Source: Patescibacteria group bacterium
Lineage (GTDB): Bacteria; Patescibacteriota; Doudnabacteria; UBA920; 2-01-FULL-50-11
Direction: 5' to 3'
Assembly (NCBI GenBank): GCA_023485925.1
Contig: JAMDAJ010000070.1
Span: 1 to 29,019, forward strand
Length of the DNA stretch: 29,019 nucleotides
The position numbers were made by a program, and so were the translations under genes. Positions 6,909 through 15,623 of this stretch are shown piece after piece. The notes under the pieces are model-generated. The model was not told the DNA's origin, ran no database searches, and was given only the letters and a program-made list of their open reading frames with translations. Each line of letters begins with the position of its first letter. The stretch's first letter is position 1.

Positions 6909-9900
6909 TTACCCTTCCGCGTCGCCTTCCGCCGAAACGATCGGCGTCTCCAGTTGTTCCTGCGCCTCCCGCTCCTTCATGCGCTCCTCAAAACCCGTGC
7001 CGGCCGGAATAAGTTTGCCGATGATAACATTCTCTTTCAAACCACGCAAATGATCGGTCCGGCCCGAAACCGCGGCATCGATTAAAACCTTGGTCGTCTC
7101 CTGGAAGGAAGCTGCGGCCAGGAAAGAATCGGTGTTCAAGCTCGCCTTGGTGATGCCCATCAGCACCTGCTCGAAGGTAGCCGGCTTTTTGGCCGCCGCC
7201 GTAAGCTCCGCGTTGATGAGATTCAAGGAATTGTGATCCACCAGCTCACCCGCGATGTAAACACTATCGCCAGAGTCGATGATCCGAACCTTTGAAAACA
7301 TCTGTTTTACCACAGTCTCGACGTGTTTGTCGTGGATGATCTGGCCTTGGCTAGTATAAATATCCTGTACGTTGCGGATAACGTACTCCTGCGTATCATC
7401 CGGCCCGCGCAGAGCCAAAAGTTGCTGCAAATCCAAATTGCCTTCGGTCAAAGGATAACCCTTTTCAATGACCTGACCTTCTTTGACTAAAAGCCCCAAA
7501 CTTGAGGGGACAGAATACTCTTTAGAACTTTCCGCCTCTTTTAGAACGACCAGCTTGCGCACACCGCCTGAAGTGGTTTCGAGCTTGACCCGCCCTTCGG
7601 CCTTGGCTTTTACGGTCGTACCGGCATCGTCTACGAACAGTGGCTCCTCGGCCTTTACTTCCTCACCGTCTTCGATCTGGAGCTTGGCAGAACCCAACAG
7701 ATATTCATCGACCGCCGGCTCGAGAGCCGTGATTTTTAGAATGATTTCTTTGTTAGAAGGGTGTTGGATGGCTACTTTGCCGGTAATTTCCGAAACTGTG
7801 GCCTGTCCTTTTGGCGGACGAGCTTCAAAAAGCTCTTCCACGCGCGGCAAGCCTTGGGTAATGTCCAGTCCGGCGACACCGCCAGTGTGGAAAGTGCGCA
7901 TTGTGAGCTGTGTGCCCGGTTCACCGATGGCTTGCGCCGCCACGATACCCACAGCGGTACCCAACTTTACCGGCCGGTTGAAACCTAAGTCCGTACCGTA
8001 ACATTTGCGACACAGGCCACGGGGCAGTTCGCAGCGCATCGGCGAACGAGTATAGACCTCGGATACTTCGGACTTGTCGATAAGTTCGCTCGTGCGCTCA
8101 TCGATCTCGGTGCCCGTGGCAGCTAAAACCTTCTTGGATTTCGGATCAATCACATCAGCCGATAAAACCCGACCGAAAACGACTTCGGCGAAACTTTTAC
8201 CTAAAGATTCGGCCTCGGTCCGACGGACCCAGCGTCCGTGAGTCGTACCGCAGTCTTCCGAATTAATGACCATATCCTGCGCCACATCGATAAGCCGCCG
8301 GGTTAAGTAACCGGCATCAGCGGTGCGGAGCGCCGTGTCGGTCATCCCTTTCCGCGAGCCGTGAGTGGAAATGAAATATTCCAAAACGTCCAAACCTTCT
8401 TTAAAGCTAGCCTTGGCCGGCAGCTCGATGACCTCGCCGGCCGGGTTGACCACCAGGCCTTTCATACCGCTCATCTGCGCCACCTGCGAAATGGAACCAC
8501 GGGCGCCGGAAACAACCATGGTCGAAACCATGCCATGGGCTTTGAGACTGGCGGTGACGGCGGCGGAAACCTTGTCCCGAACTTCCGCCCAGATCTCCAC
8601 CACGCGGTTGCGGCGTTCATTTTCGGTCAGTAACCCTTCCCGGAACTCTTCGTAGGTTTTGTTCACCTGGGCTTCGGCCTCTTTGACCATGGCGTGTTTG
8701 GCGTCAGGCACATCCAAATCGTCCATGCCCCAGGAAATTCCGGAATGCGTGGCGTACTTGAACCCGATATTCTTGATCTCATCCAGCAAGTCCGCGGTCT
8801 TGGCGACGCCCAGACGTTTGTAATGTTCGCGGATGATCTTCTTTAAACGCTTGGTATCAAAAACTTCGTTCACAAAACCGAACTCCGCCGGCAAAATCTG
8901 GTTGACTAAAATGCGACCGACGCAGGTTTCCACAAGCTCGCCATTGATTCTGACTTTGATCCGGGCTTTTAACTGCACCACTCCCGTTTGGTTGGCCAAA
9001 ATCGCCTCCTCGATGCTGCCGAAAGTCTTGCCTTCCCCGCGCATGCCGTCTTTGATGTGCGTAATATAGTAACAGCCCAAAACCATATCTTTGGTCGGGG
9101 CCATCACCGGCTCGCCGGAAGCGGGTTTTAAAAGGTTGACGGAAGACAGCATGATCTCGCGGGCCTCTTCCTGCGCACTTTCGGTCAACGGCACGTGCAC
9201 GGCCATCTGGTCACCGTCAAAGTCGGCGTTGAAAGCGGCGCAGACCAGCGGATGGATCTGAATGGCTTTGCCTTCGATCAAAACCGGCTGAAAGGCCTGG
9301 AAACCCAGACGGTGCAGGGTCGGTGCGCGGTTTAGGAGCACGTGGCGCGTCTTAGTGACTTCTTCCAGGATATCGTAAACTTCTTCCCGACCCTGTTCGA
9401 TCAAACGGTTGGCACTGCGGACGTTGTGGGCGTACTCGCGAGCGATGAGTTTGGAAATGACGAACGGCTTGAAAAGTTCCAGTGCCATCTTTTTGGGCAG
9501 GCCACATTGCGAAAGTTTCAAGGTTGGCCCGACCACGATGACACTGCGGCCGGAATAGTCTACACGCTTACCTAGCAGGTTCTGGCGAAAACGGCCCTGC
9601 TTACCGCGCAGCATGTCGGCTAGACTCCGCAGTTTGCGGCGCTGGCCGGTGGAAGCCGTCACTTCTTTGCCGTGACGGATGGAATTATCGAATAGCGCGT
9701 CCACTGCTTCCTGCAGCATACGTTTTTCATTGCGAACAATAACCTCGGGTGCGCCGATCTCAAGTAACTTCTTTAAACGATTGTTGCGATTGATGACCCG
9801 GCGGTAAAGATCATTTAGGTCGGAGGCGGCGAACCGGCCGCCGTCCAGCTGTACCATCGGCCGCAAGTCCGGTGGAATGACCGGCAGTTCGGTGACGAAC

Positions 9901-10823
9901 ATCCATTCCGGACGCAGGGAATTTACGATCATATTCTGCACCAGCTTCATTCTTTTGAGGATCTTGCGTTTGGTATTGCCTTCGGACGTGGCCGAATCCG
10001 CCTGCAGGTCCGCAAGCAAACTTTCCAGATTTATCTCTTTGACCAGATTGAACAAAGCTTCCGCCCCGATACCCGCGGTAAAAACCGGCCCATATTTGAG
10101 AGAAAAATCCCGGTACTGCAGCTCGGAAATTATCTGGTACTTCTTGATGGACTTGATCTCGGAGCGGGCCAAGTCGCGAATTTTTTCCAGACGCGAAACT
10201 TCCTCGACTTGATTATCGCGCAGCCGATTCACTTCCGTTTCGATCTGCGCGGCCAAAACGATCGGATCCTTGCCGGCATCCGGCTTGGCCTTTGCGGCCT
10301 TGGCCTGCGCGAATAATTTTTCATAGCGCTCCTGGATATCCTTGATCTTGGCCTTGAATTCACGGTCGATCTGTTCTAAGGTCTTTGCTCGCACATCCTC
10401 ATCCACTCCCGTCACGATGTAAGAAGCGAAATAGATGATCTTTTCCAGTTCCTGCGGACTTAAATCCAAGATTAAACCGATGCGGGAAGGCACTCCGCGG
10501 ACGAACCAAATGTGGGAAACCGGTGAGGCGAGGTGAATGTGTCCCATGCGCTCGCGGCGGACAATGCTCCGGGTGACCTCCACGCCGCACTTGTCGCAGA
10601 TAATGCCTTTGTAGCGAATGCGCTTATACTTGCCGCAATAACACTCCCAATCCTTGACTGGACCGAAGATTTTTTCGTCGAACAAGCCATCCTTTTCCGG
10701 GCGCTGCGTGCGGTAGTTGATGGTTTCCGGCTTGGTCACCTCGCCGTGTGACCAGGCCAAAATCGTCTCGGGACTGGCGAGTTTGATGCGGACGGCTTTG
10801 AATTCGGAGGCTTGGGTGAACAC
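6909..10823 (-). CDS. rpoC: RNA polymerase beta' subunit
   Basis: 1304 residues, close to the usual bacterial size of 1200-1400. The N-terminal zinc site is C61, C63, C76, C79. The active-site loop NADFDGDQ, whose three Asp hold the catalytic Mg2+, lies near residues 529-536. The second zinc site uses Cys residues near 856, 930, 937 and 940. The trigger-loop and bridge-helix region (EPGTQLTMRTFHTGG) follows. The start is GTG at 10823, 29 nt after the rpoB stop, with no ribosome site and an A/T-rich spacer; translation probably depends on coupling or a weakly structured leader. It forms an operon with rpoB. Confidence 0.98.
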   Translation of the reverse strand: MFTQASEFKAVRIKLASPETILAWSHGEVTKPETINYRTQRPEKDGLFDEKIFGPVKDWECYCGKYKRIRYKGIICDKCGVEVTRSIVRRERMGHIHLASPVSHIWFVRGVPSRIGLILDLSPQELEKIIYFASYIVTGVDEDVRAKTLEQIDREFKAKIKDIQERYEKLFAQAKAAKAKPDAGKDPIVLAAQIETEVNRLRDNQVEEVSRLEKIRDLARSEIKSIKKYQIISELQYRDFSLKYGPVFTAGIGAEALFNLVKEINLESLLADLQADSATSEGNTKRKILKRMKLVQNMIVNSLRPEWMFVTELPVIPPDLRPMVQLDGGRFAASDLNDLYRRVINRNNRLKKLLEIGAPEVIVRNEKRMLQEAVDALFDNSIRHGKEVTASTGQRRKLRSLADMLRGKQGRFRQNLLGKRVDYSGRSVIVVGPTLKLSQCGLPKKMALELFKPFVISKLIAREYAHNVRSANRLIEQGREEVYDILEEVTKTRHVLLNRAPTLHRLGFQAFQPVLIEGKAIQIHPLVCAAFNADFDGDQMAVHVPLTESAQEEAREIMLSSVNLLKPASGEPVMAPTKDMVLGCYYITHIKDGMRGEGKTFGSIEEAILANQTGVVQLKARIKVRINGELVETCVGRILVNQILPAEFGFVNEVFDTKRLKKIIREHYKRLGVAKTADLLDEIKNIGFKYATHSGISWGMDDLDVPDAKHAMVKEAEAQVNKTYEEFREGLLTENERRNRVVEIWAEVRDKVSAAVTASLKAHGMVSTMVVSGARGSISQVAQMSGMKGLVVNPAGEVIELPAKASFKEGLDVLEYFISTHGSRKGMTDTALRTADAGYLTRRLIDVAQDMVINSEDCGTTHGRWVRRTEAESLGKSFAEVVFGRVLSADVIDPKSKKVLAATGTEIDERTSELIDKSEVSEVYTRSPMRCELPRGLCRKCYGTDLGFNRPVKLGTAVGIVAAQAIGEPGTQLTMRTFHTGGVAGLDITQGLPRVEELFEARPPKGQATVSEITGKVAIQHPSNKEIILKITALEPAVDEYLLGSAKLQIEDGEEVKAEEPLFVDDAGTTVKAKAEGRVKLETTSGGVRKLVVLKEAESSKEYSVPSSLGLLVKEGQVIEKGYPLTEGNLDLQQLLALRGPDDTQEYVIRNVQDIYTSQGQIIHDKHVETVVKQMFSKVRIIDSGDSVYIAGELVDHNSLNLINAELTAAAKKPATFEQVLMGITKASLNTDSFLAAASFQETTKVLIDAAVSGRTDHLRGLKENVIIGKLIPAGTGFEERMKEREAQEQLETPIVSAEGDAEG

Positions 10824-10852
10824 TTTAAAAATTTAAAAGTTTAAACTCGAAA

Positions 10853-13800
10853 TTACTTAGATTTTTTTTTGGACTTTTTTTTGTCCTTGCCCTCTTCCTC
10901 TTTCGGTTTGTCTTCTTTCGGCTCATCCAAAACTTCTTTCGGCGTGGTCAGCTCGCGCACCTCCCCTGCCGTATCGGCCGGCGCCGCGTCATCCTCTGAA
11001 ACCAGTTTCTCCCCCACTAACTCCACGTCCAAACACAAGCTTTCCAGCTCCTTGACCAAAACCCGGAAACTTTCCGGCACATTCGGCTTGCGGATGGCCT
11101 CACCTTTTACGATCGATTCATAAGTTTTGCTACGGCCGATAACGTCATCGGATTTGATGGTAAGCATCTCCTGCAAAGTGTGGGCAGCGCCATAGCCTTC
11201 AAGGGCCCAGACTTCCATTTCACCAAAACGCTGGCCGCCGAACTGGGCTTTACCGCCTAATGGCTGCTGGGTGATCAAAGAATACGGTCCGGTGGAGCGC
11301 GCGTGCATCTTGTCGTCCACCAAGTGGTGCAGCTTCATCATATAGATCACGCCCACTGTCACCGGCTCTTCAAAGGCGTCACCGGTCTTGCCGTCATAAA
11401 CCGTGATCTTGCCGGATTCGTCGTAACCGGCATGTTTCAGCTCCCGTTTGATATCGACTTCCGAAACGCCGTCGAGCGCCGGCGACATAACCTTGTAATT
11501 GAGGGTCTTCGCGGCCAGACCCAAATGGGTTTCCAAAACCTGCCCTAAATTCATACGTGAAACGATACCCAAAGGATTCAAAATAATATCCACCGGCGTG
11601 CCGTCCGCCAAAAAAGGCATGTCTTCCACCGGAATGATGCGAGAAACCACGCCCTTGTTGCCGTGCCGGCCGGCCATTTTGTCACCAACCGAAATTTTGC
11701 GCAAAACCGCGACCGAAACCTGGATCGACCGAATAACCCCCGTAGGCAGCTTGTCGCCGCGGTCGCGGGAAAATTCCTCCACCGCGATGACCTTGCCGTA
11801 CTCTCCGTGGGGCAGAGTGAGCGAAGTATCTTTAACATCCCGGGATTTTTCGCCGAAGATAACGCGTAAAAGTTTTTCTTCCGCCGTCAGGTCGGTCTCG
11901 CCTTTCGGCGTGATCTTCCCGACCAAAATGTCCCCGGCGCGCACCTGGGCGCCGATCCTGACCACACCGTTTTCATCAAGGTCCTTAAGCTTTTCTTCGC
12001 CGACGTTCGGAATGTCGCGGGTGACGATTTCCGGGCCCAGCTTAGTGTCACGCACGTCGATCTTAAAATCTTCGATATGGATGGAGGAAAAATTGTCGTT
12101 TTCCACCACACGGGAAGAGATCAGAATGGCATCCTCATAATTGCCGCCTTCCCAGGACATGAAAGCTACCAAAAGATTTTGGCCGAGGGCCAATTCGCCA
12201 TTATCGGTGGCGGCGCCGTCAGCCAGGGCTTGACCACCAAGCACCCGATCGCCTTTTCTGACGATCGGACGCTGGTTGATGCAAGTGGAGGTGTTGGAGC
12301 GCAAAAATTTCTTCAAAGGATACTCCAGCTTTGCGCCGGAGTCGGAAAGTACCACAATCTTGTCGCCGGTGACGGAAGCAACGACACCGGAAAATTCTGA
12401 AATGATGACCTGGCCGGAATCGAAAGCGGCTTTTTCCTCCACGCCCGTGCCGACGATCGGTGCCTGCGGTTTGATGCAGGACACCGCCTGGCGCTGCATG
12501 TTGGAACCCATCAAGGCGCGGTTAGCGTCATCGTGTTCCAAAAACGGGATTAAGGAAGTGGTAATGCTGATGATCTGTTTGGGTGAAACGTCCAAATAGT
12601 CGATATCGGAAGTTGCGGCCATAGCCGGCACGCCACGGACCCGTACGCTAGCCCGTTCGTCGAGGAAATAACCATGCTCGTCAAAAGGAATGGTGGCCGG
12701 ACCGATATTGACGCGCTCCTCTTCAAAAGCGTCCAAATTTTCCACCTCGGAACTGACAAAAGATTTCACCCGGATCTTGTCCACCGGAACCGAAGTCCCG
12801 ATCTTTTTGGCGATTTCGGCCGTGATCGGCTGCCCCGCGGCCACGATGAGTTCTTTGGTCTTTACGTCGATGATGTCTTCATAAGCAAACCGATTAGTCA
12901 ATGCCTTGACGGAATTCGGAAGGAATTTGACCACTTTCCGGTAAGGTGTTTCCAAAAATCCATACTGGTTAAGCTGGGCATAGGCGGCCAGGTGCGCGAC
13001 CAAGCCGATGTTCGGACCTTCCGGCGTGGTAATCGGGCAGAGGCGGCCGTAGTGGCTGCGGTGCACGTCGCGGACCTCAAAACCGGCGCGCTCGCGCGAC
13101 AGCCCGCCGGGGCCCATGGCGGAAAGCCGGCGTTTGTGTTCCAGCTCCGCCAGCGGATTGGTCTGGTCCATGAATTGCGAAAGCTGGGAAGAAGAAAAAA
13201 ATTCCTGCATCACGGCCACGATGGGTCGGACGTGGATGAGCTGCGCGGGGCTGACCGTCTCGAGGTCTGCCAAGCTCATCCGGTCGCGGGCGATCCTTAC
13301 CATACGAGCGAGGCCAATGCGGAATTTGGCCTGGATCAGCTCGCCCACCGCCCGGATACGGCGGTTGGCCAGATGGTCGATATCGTCAGAAATCCCCTGT
13401 TCGATATTGAGCCGAATGATTTCTTTGATGACCTCAACCAAATCTTCCTTGGCCAAAATGTGGTCAGAGCGCCCGGTGATATTTAGGCGCTGATTCAGTT
13501 TATAACGCCCCACCTGGGAAAGATCGTATCTTTGGAAATTGAAAAACATCGCCGAGATCAAACTCCGCGCATTGTCCGCCGTGGCCAAATCGCCCGGCCG
13601 GATGCGGCGGTAAACTTCGATGAAGCCCTCGTCGGCGTTCTTTGAAATATCTTTGTCCAGGGTGTTTTGGATATAACGGACGTCGGGATTGGTATCCACG
13701 TCGCGGAAAAGTTCCAAAATTTCCTCATTGGTCTCGTAACCAAACACCCGCAATAACGCCGTGATCGGCACGCGGCGCTTACGGTCGATCTTTACGCCGA

Positions 13801-14386
13801 TAACGCCGTTTAAATCCGTGTCCAATTCCAGCCAGGCACCGCGATTAGGAATGATCTTGGCGCCAAAATACTGCCGACCGCGGACGTACTCGGAGGCAAA
13901 GAACGCGCCGGGCGATTTGATGAGCTGCGAAACCACCACGCGTTCCACGCCGTTGATGACAAAAGTCCCGCGCGCGGTCATCAACGGAAAATCCCCCAGG
14001 TAGACATCCTGGTTCTTGGTTTTTCCGGTGACCTTGTTCACCAGCTTCACGTTGACATACAGGGGCGCCTCGTAAGTGGTATTGCGCTCCCGGGCGGTCT
14101 TTTCAGTATGCTTGGGCTTGTCCAAATAATAATTCCCAAAGGTCAGGTCCAGGGTCTTTCCGGTAAAATCGCTGACCGTCCCCAATTCCTCGAACAGCTC
14201 CTTCATCCCGTCTTCAAAGAACCAGCGATAGCTCTGGGTTTGGATTTCGATGAGATCGCCCAAAGGCAAGATCTCGTGGGTTTTGGTGAAGGATTTCCGG
14301 GAGGCCCGAGCGCTCTTGGTGATGGCGGTGCTGCGCCGTGAGGTCGGGATGAGATCTAGGTAGTTAAAGTGGGATTTATTTGACAC
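10853..14386 (-). CDS. rpoB: RNA polymerase beta subunit
   Basis: 1177 residues. The rifampicin-binding region begins near residue 396 (SSQLSQFMDQTNPL, then HKRRLSAMGPGGL) and keeps the Asp, His and Ser found in drug-sensitive enzymes. The C-terminal KxxDKMAGRHGNKG motif and the clamp contact region are intact. The start GTG at 14386 gives the normal N-terminus; only a weak AGGG lies about 11 nt upstream. The protein ends in an unusual acidic then lysine-rich tail (KKKSKKKSK) encoded by runs of A on the coding strand, beyond the conserved C-terminus. A consensus promoter and a possible attenuator precede it, and rpoC follows after 29 nt. Confidence 0.98.
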   Translation of the reverse strand: MSNKSHFNYLDLIPTSRRSTAITKSARASRKSFTKTHEILPLGDLIEIQTQSYRWFFEDGMKELFEELGTVSDFTGKTLDLTFGNYYLDKPKHTEKTARERNTTYEAPLYVNVKLVNKVTGKTKNQDVYLGDFPLMTARGTFVINGVERVVVSQLIKSPGAFFASEYVRGRQYFGAKIIPNRGAWLELDTDLNGVIGVKIDRKRRVPITALLRVFGYETNEEILELFRDVDTNPDVRYIQNTLDKDISKNADEGFIEVYRRIRPGDLATADNARSLISAMFFNFQRYDLSQVGRYKLNQRLNITGRSDHILAKEDLVEVIKEIIRLNIEQGISDDIDHLANRRIRAVGELIQAKFRIGLARMVRIARDRMSLADLETVSPAQLIHVRPIVAVMQEFFSSSQLSQFMDQTNPLAELEHKRRLSAMGPGGLSRERAGFEVRDVHRSHYGRLCPITTPEGPNIGLVAHLAAYAQLNQYGFLETPYRKVVKFLPNSVKALTNRFAYEDIIDVKTKELIVAAGQPITAEIAKKIGTSVPVDKIRVKSFVSSEVENLDAFEEERVNIGPATIPFDEHGYFLDERASVRVRGVPAMAATSDIDYLDVSPKQIISITTSLIPFLEHDDANRALMGSNMQRQAVSCIKPQAPIVGTGVEEKAAFDSGQVIISEFSGVVASVTGDKIVVLSDSGAKLEYPLKKFLRSNTSTCINQRPIVRKGDRVLGGQALADGAATDNGELALGQNLLVAFMSWEGGNYEDAILISSRVVENDNFSSIHIEDFKIDVRDTKLGPEIVTRDIPNVGEEKLKDLDENGVVRIGAQVRAGDILVGKITPKGETDLTAEEKLLRVIFGEKSRDVKDTSLTLPHGEYGKVIAVEEFSRDRGDKLPTGVIRSIQVSVAVLRKISVGDKMAGRHGNKGVVSRIIPVEDMPFLADGTPVDIILNPLGIVSRMNLGQVLETHLGLAAKTLNYKVMSPALDGVSEVDIKRELKHAGYDESGKITVYDGKTGDAFEEPVTVGVIYMMKLHHLVDDKMHARSTGPYSLITQQPLGGKAQFGGQRFGEMEVWALEGYGAAHTLQEMLTIKSDDVIGRSKTYESIVKGEAIRKPNVPESFRVLVKELESLCLDVELVGEKLVSEDDAAPADTAGEVRELTTPKEVLDEPKEDKPKEEEGKDKKKSKKKSK

Positions 14387-14414
14387 AAAAATTTACCCTA
14401 ATTGCCGAATACGC

Positions 14415-14442
14415 AAAAAGGGCCAAAATTATTGGCTACCCT
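14415..14442 (-). terminator. Possible attenuator in the rpoBC leader
   Basis: On the minus strand, between promoter and start codon, AGG and GCCAA (split by a 3-nt bulge) pair with TTGGC and CCT, and TTTT follows at 14418-14415. It lies about 15-40 nt into the predicted transcript and resembles a weak intrinsic terminator. Whether it acts is unknown. Confidence 0.4.
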
Positions 14443-14464
14443 ACACACTTAAATGCATATATCC

Positions 14465-14492
14465 ATTATAAACAAAGGCTAAAACTTGTCAA
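14465..14492 (-). promoter_or_regulatory. Consensus sigma70 promoter of rpoBC
   Basis: On the minus strand, a perfect -35 TTGACA (14492-14487), a 16-nt spacer and a perfect -10 TATAAT (14470-14465). Transcription should begin near 14458, giving a leader of about 70 nt. It is the strongest promoter in the window, as expected for RNA polymerase genes. The surrounding gap 14387-14572 holds no gene. Confidence 0.85.
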
Positions 14493-14572
14493 GTGCCTTT
14501 TGTGGATACTGGGAATCCAGCCCAAAATAAGGGAATTATTATGGCATACTTCAACCTTAAAGCCCCTTGGGC

Positions 14573-14980
14573 TTATGTTTTCGGTTTTGTGATGTGCGGA
14601 GGAGTTGAGTAGACCGGGGTGGCATAAGTCCGGACTTTGGATTTTATGCCGGACCGGCCCCGAGACACCCCGATCCCCGCTTCCCCGCCAACCGCCTGGA
14701 CCGAAATACCAAGGGCCAGGCCGAGGGCATTAGCGACGGCCACTCCCGTCCGCGTGCCGGAGAATGAACCCGGCCCGGGGACCACGCAAATTCTGCTGAT
14801 ATCGGAAAGTTTGGCCCCGGCTTTAGCCAGTAAACGCGCCAGGCAGGGGAAGATTTGCTCCGACCAGTTTTGACGAACATTAAAATCGACCGAGACTTTC
14901 AAATCCCGCCCCAACAGCATTACCCGCGCCCGCTCGAACCCGGAAGTATCGATAAACAAGATTAGAAATTTTTTTGGCAT
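14573..14980 (-). CDS. tsaB: Short TsaB, tRNA threonylcarbamoyladenosine biosynthesis
   Basis: 135 residues. TsaB is the inactive ASKHA-fold partner that binds TsaD and TsaE to place the t6A modification on ANN-decoding tRNAs. The N-terminal strand (LILFIDTSG) and the signature VVPGPGSFSGTRTGVAVANAL match the family. Only the N-terminal lobe that contacts TsaD is present; the Escherichia coli protein has 231 residues. Short forms are plausible in Patescibacteria, but I cannot check this here. The last 20 or so residues look like low-conservation tail. The ATG at 14980 has no ribosome site, and a TATACT -10 lies 10 nt upstream, so the transcript is probably almost leaderless. Confidence 0.82.
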   Translation of the reverse strand: MPKKFLILFIDTSGFERARVMLLGRDLKVSVDFNVRQNWSEQIFPCLARLLAKAGAKLSDISRICVVPGPGSFSGTRTGVAVANALGLALGISVQAVGGEAGIGVSRGRSGIKSKVRTYATPVYSTPPHITKPKT

Positions 14981-14990
14981 CGCAATTTAT

Positions 14991-14998
14991 AGTATAAT
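14991..14998. promoter_or_regulatory. Overlapping divergent -10 elements, tsaB and PAP2 gene
   Basis: TATAAT on the plus strand (14993-14998) overlaps TATACT on the minus strand (14996-14991). The -35 regions are poor on both sides. The minus element sits 10 nt from the tsaB ATG. The plus element would start the PAP2 transcript near 15005, reading through the hairpin element at 15011-15175. Confidence 0.5.
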
Positions 14999-15010
14999 AA
15001 ACATGATATT

Positions 15011-15175
15011 AGGACTTTCGCGTTTGAGCCAAATTCGAGGCGAAGCCGAGCATTTGGCCGAAGGCGTAGTCCGCCTACGACGAGGCCAAAGCGCAGGCTT
15101 TAACAAAGAAGTTGGCCAAACCGCTTGCAAGTCCCGGCGCAGCCTCGGACAACAAGCGGCAAGCGCGAAAGTTCT
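15011..15175. repeat. Long multi-hairpin element with terminal inverted repeats
   Basis: 165 bp with ends AGGACTTTCGCGTTTG (15011-15026) and CAAGCGCGAAAGTTCT (15160-15175), which pair over 14 of 16 bases; the similarity continues outward into ATGATATT and ATATGAT. Inside are perfect arms CCGCTTG/CAAGCGG (15121-15127 and 15153-15159) and TTGGCC/GGCCAA (15054-15059 and 15084-15089). It has no stop codon in the frame of the downstream gene, so it appears as a false 59-residue N-terminal extension. No transposase is nearby; a MITE-like or REP-like origin is inferred. Confidence 0.65.
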
Positions 15176-15179
15176 AAAT

Positions 15180-15623
15180 ATGATAATCATCATTCCTGTC
15201 GTTGCCTGGCTATTCGGGCAAGTTCTCAAATTTCTCTGGCATAGCGGGCCCAGCGGCCGCTTTAAGCTTGAGGCCCTGACGGCCTATGGTGGTATGCCCT
15301 CCACCCACTCGATCATGGTCGCCAGTCTTGCGACCATAGTGGGTCTAACGCAAGGCGTTGCCTCTCCCCTCTTTGGTGTCACCGTGGTCTCCGCCCTGTT
15401 CGTCATCTCCGACGCCCTGAAACTCCGCAATGCCCTGGCTTCCCAGTCCAGGATCGTCAACGCACTGCGGAAGTTACTGCCGGAAGACCGCAGAAAATTG
15501 TTCGAGACGGCACCCGAACAATTGGGTCACACTTTCCCGGAAATTCTGGTCGGCCTCGCCATCGGCTGTTTTCTGACGCTTGTCCTTTACCAGATCATGA
15601 AGGGCTGGAACCTGATTTTTTGA
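15180..15623 (+). CDS. Divergent PAP2 (DUF212) family membrane protein
   Basis: 147 residues. The pattern GGMPSTHS near residue 38 and GHTFPEILVGLAIG near residue 115 are the two conserved blocks of the divergent PAP2 family, relatives of acid phosphatases and phosphatidylglycerol-phosphate phosphatases. Three or four hydrophobic segments place it in the membrane. A role in lipid-phosphate hydrolysis is possible but not shown. I chose the ATG at 15180 over an in-frame ATG at 15003, because homologous proteins begin at MIIIIPVVAWL and the extra segment is a palindromic element. No ribosome site is visible. The last 29 nt overlap the 3' end of the convergent murE-like gene. Confidence 0.82.
   Translation: MIIIIPVVAWLFGQVLKFLWHSGPSGRFKLEALTAYGGMPSTHSIMVASLATIVGLTQGVASPLFGVTVVSALFVISDALKLRNALASQSRIVNALRKLLPEDRRKLFETAPEQLGHTFPEILVGLAIGCFLTLVLYQIMKGWNLIF

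Noticed and set aside
12674..13486. 270-aa open frame opposite rpoB
   Set aside because: Antisense shadow of the rifampicin-region coding sequence; no independent signals.
14560..14574. Terminator after tsaB (AAGCCC/GGGCTT)
   Set aside because: Only 6 bp and followed by just TTT on the minus strand; too weak to claim.
15003..15179. 59-residue N-terminal extension of the PAP2 protein
   Set aside because: It coincides with a palindromic element, begins 4 nt after a -10 box, and the family normally starts at the ATG at 15180.
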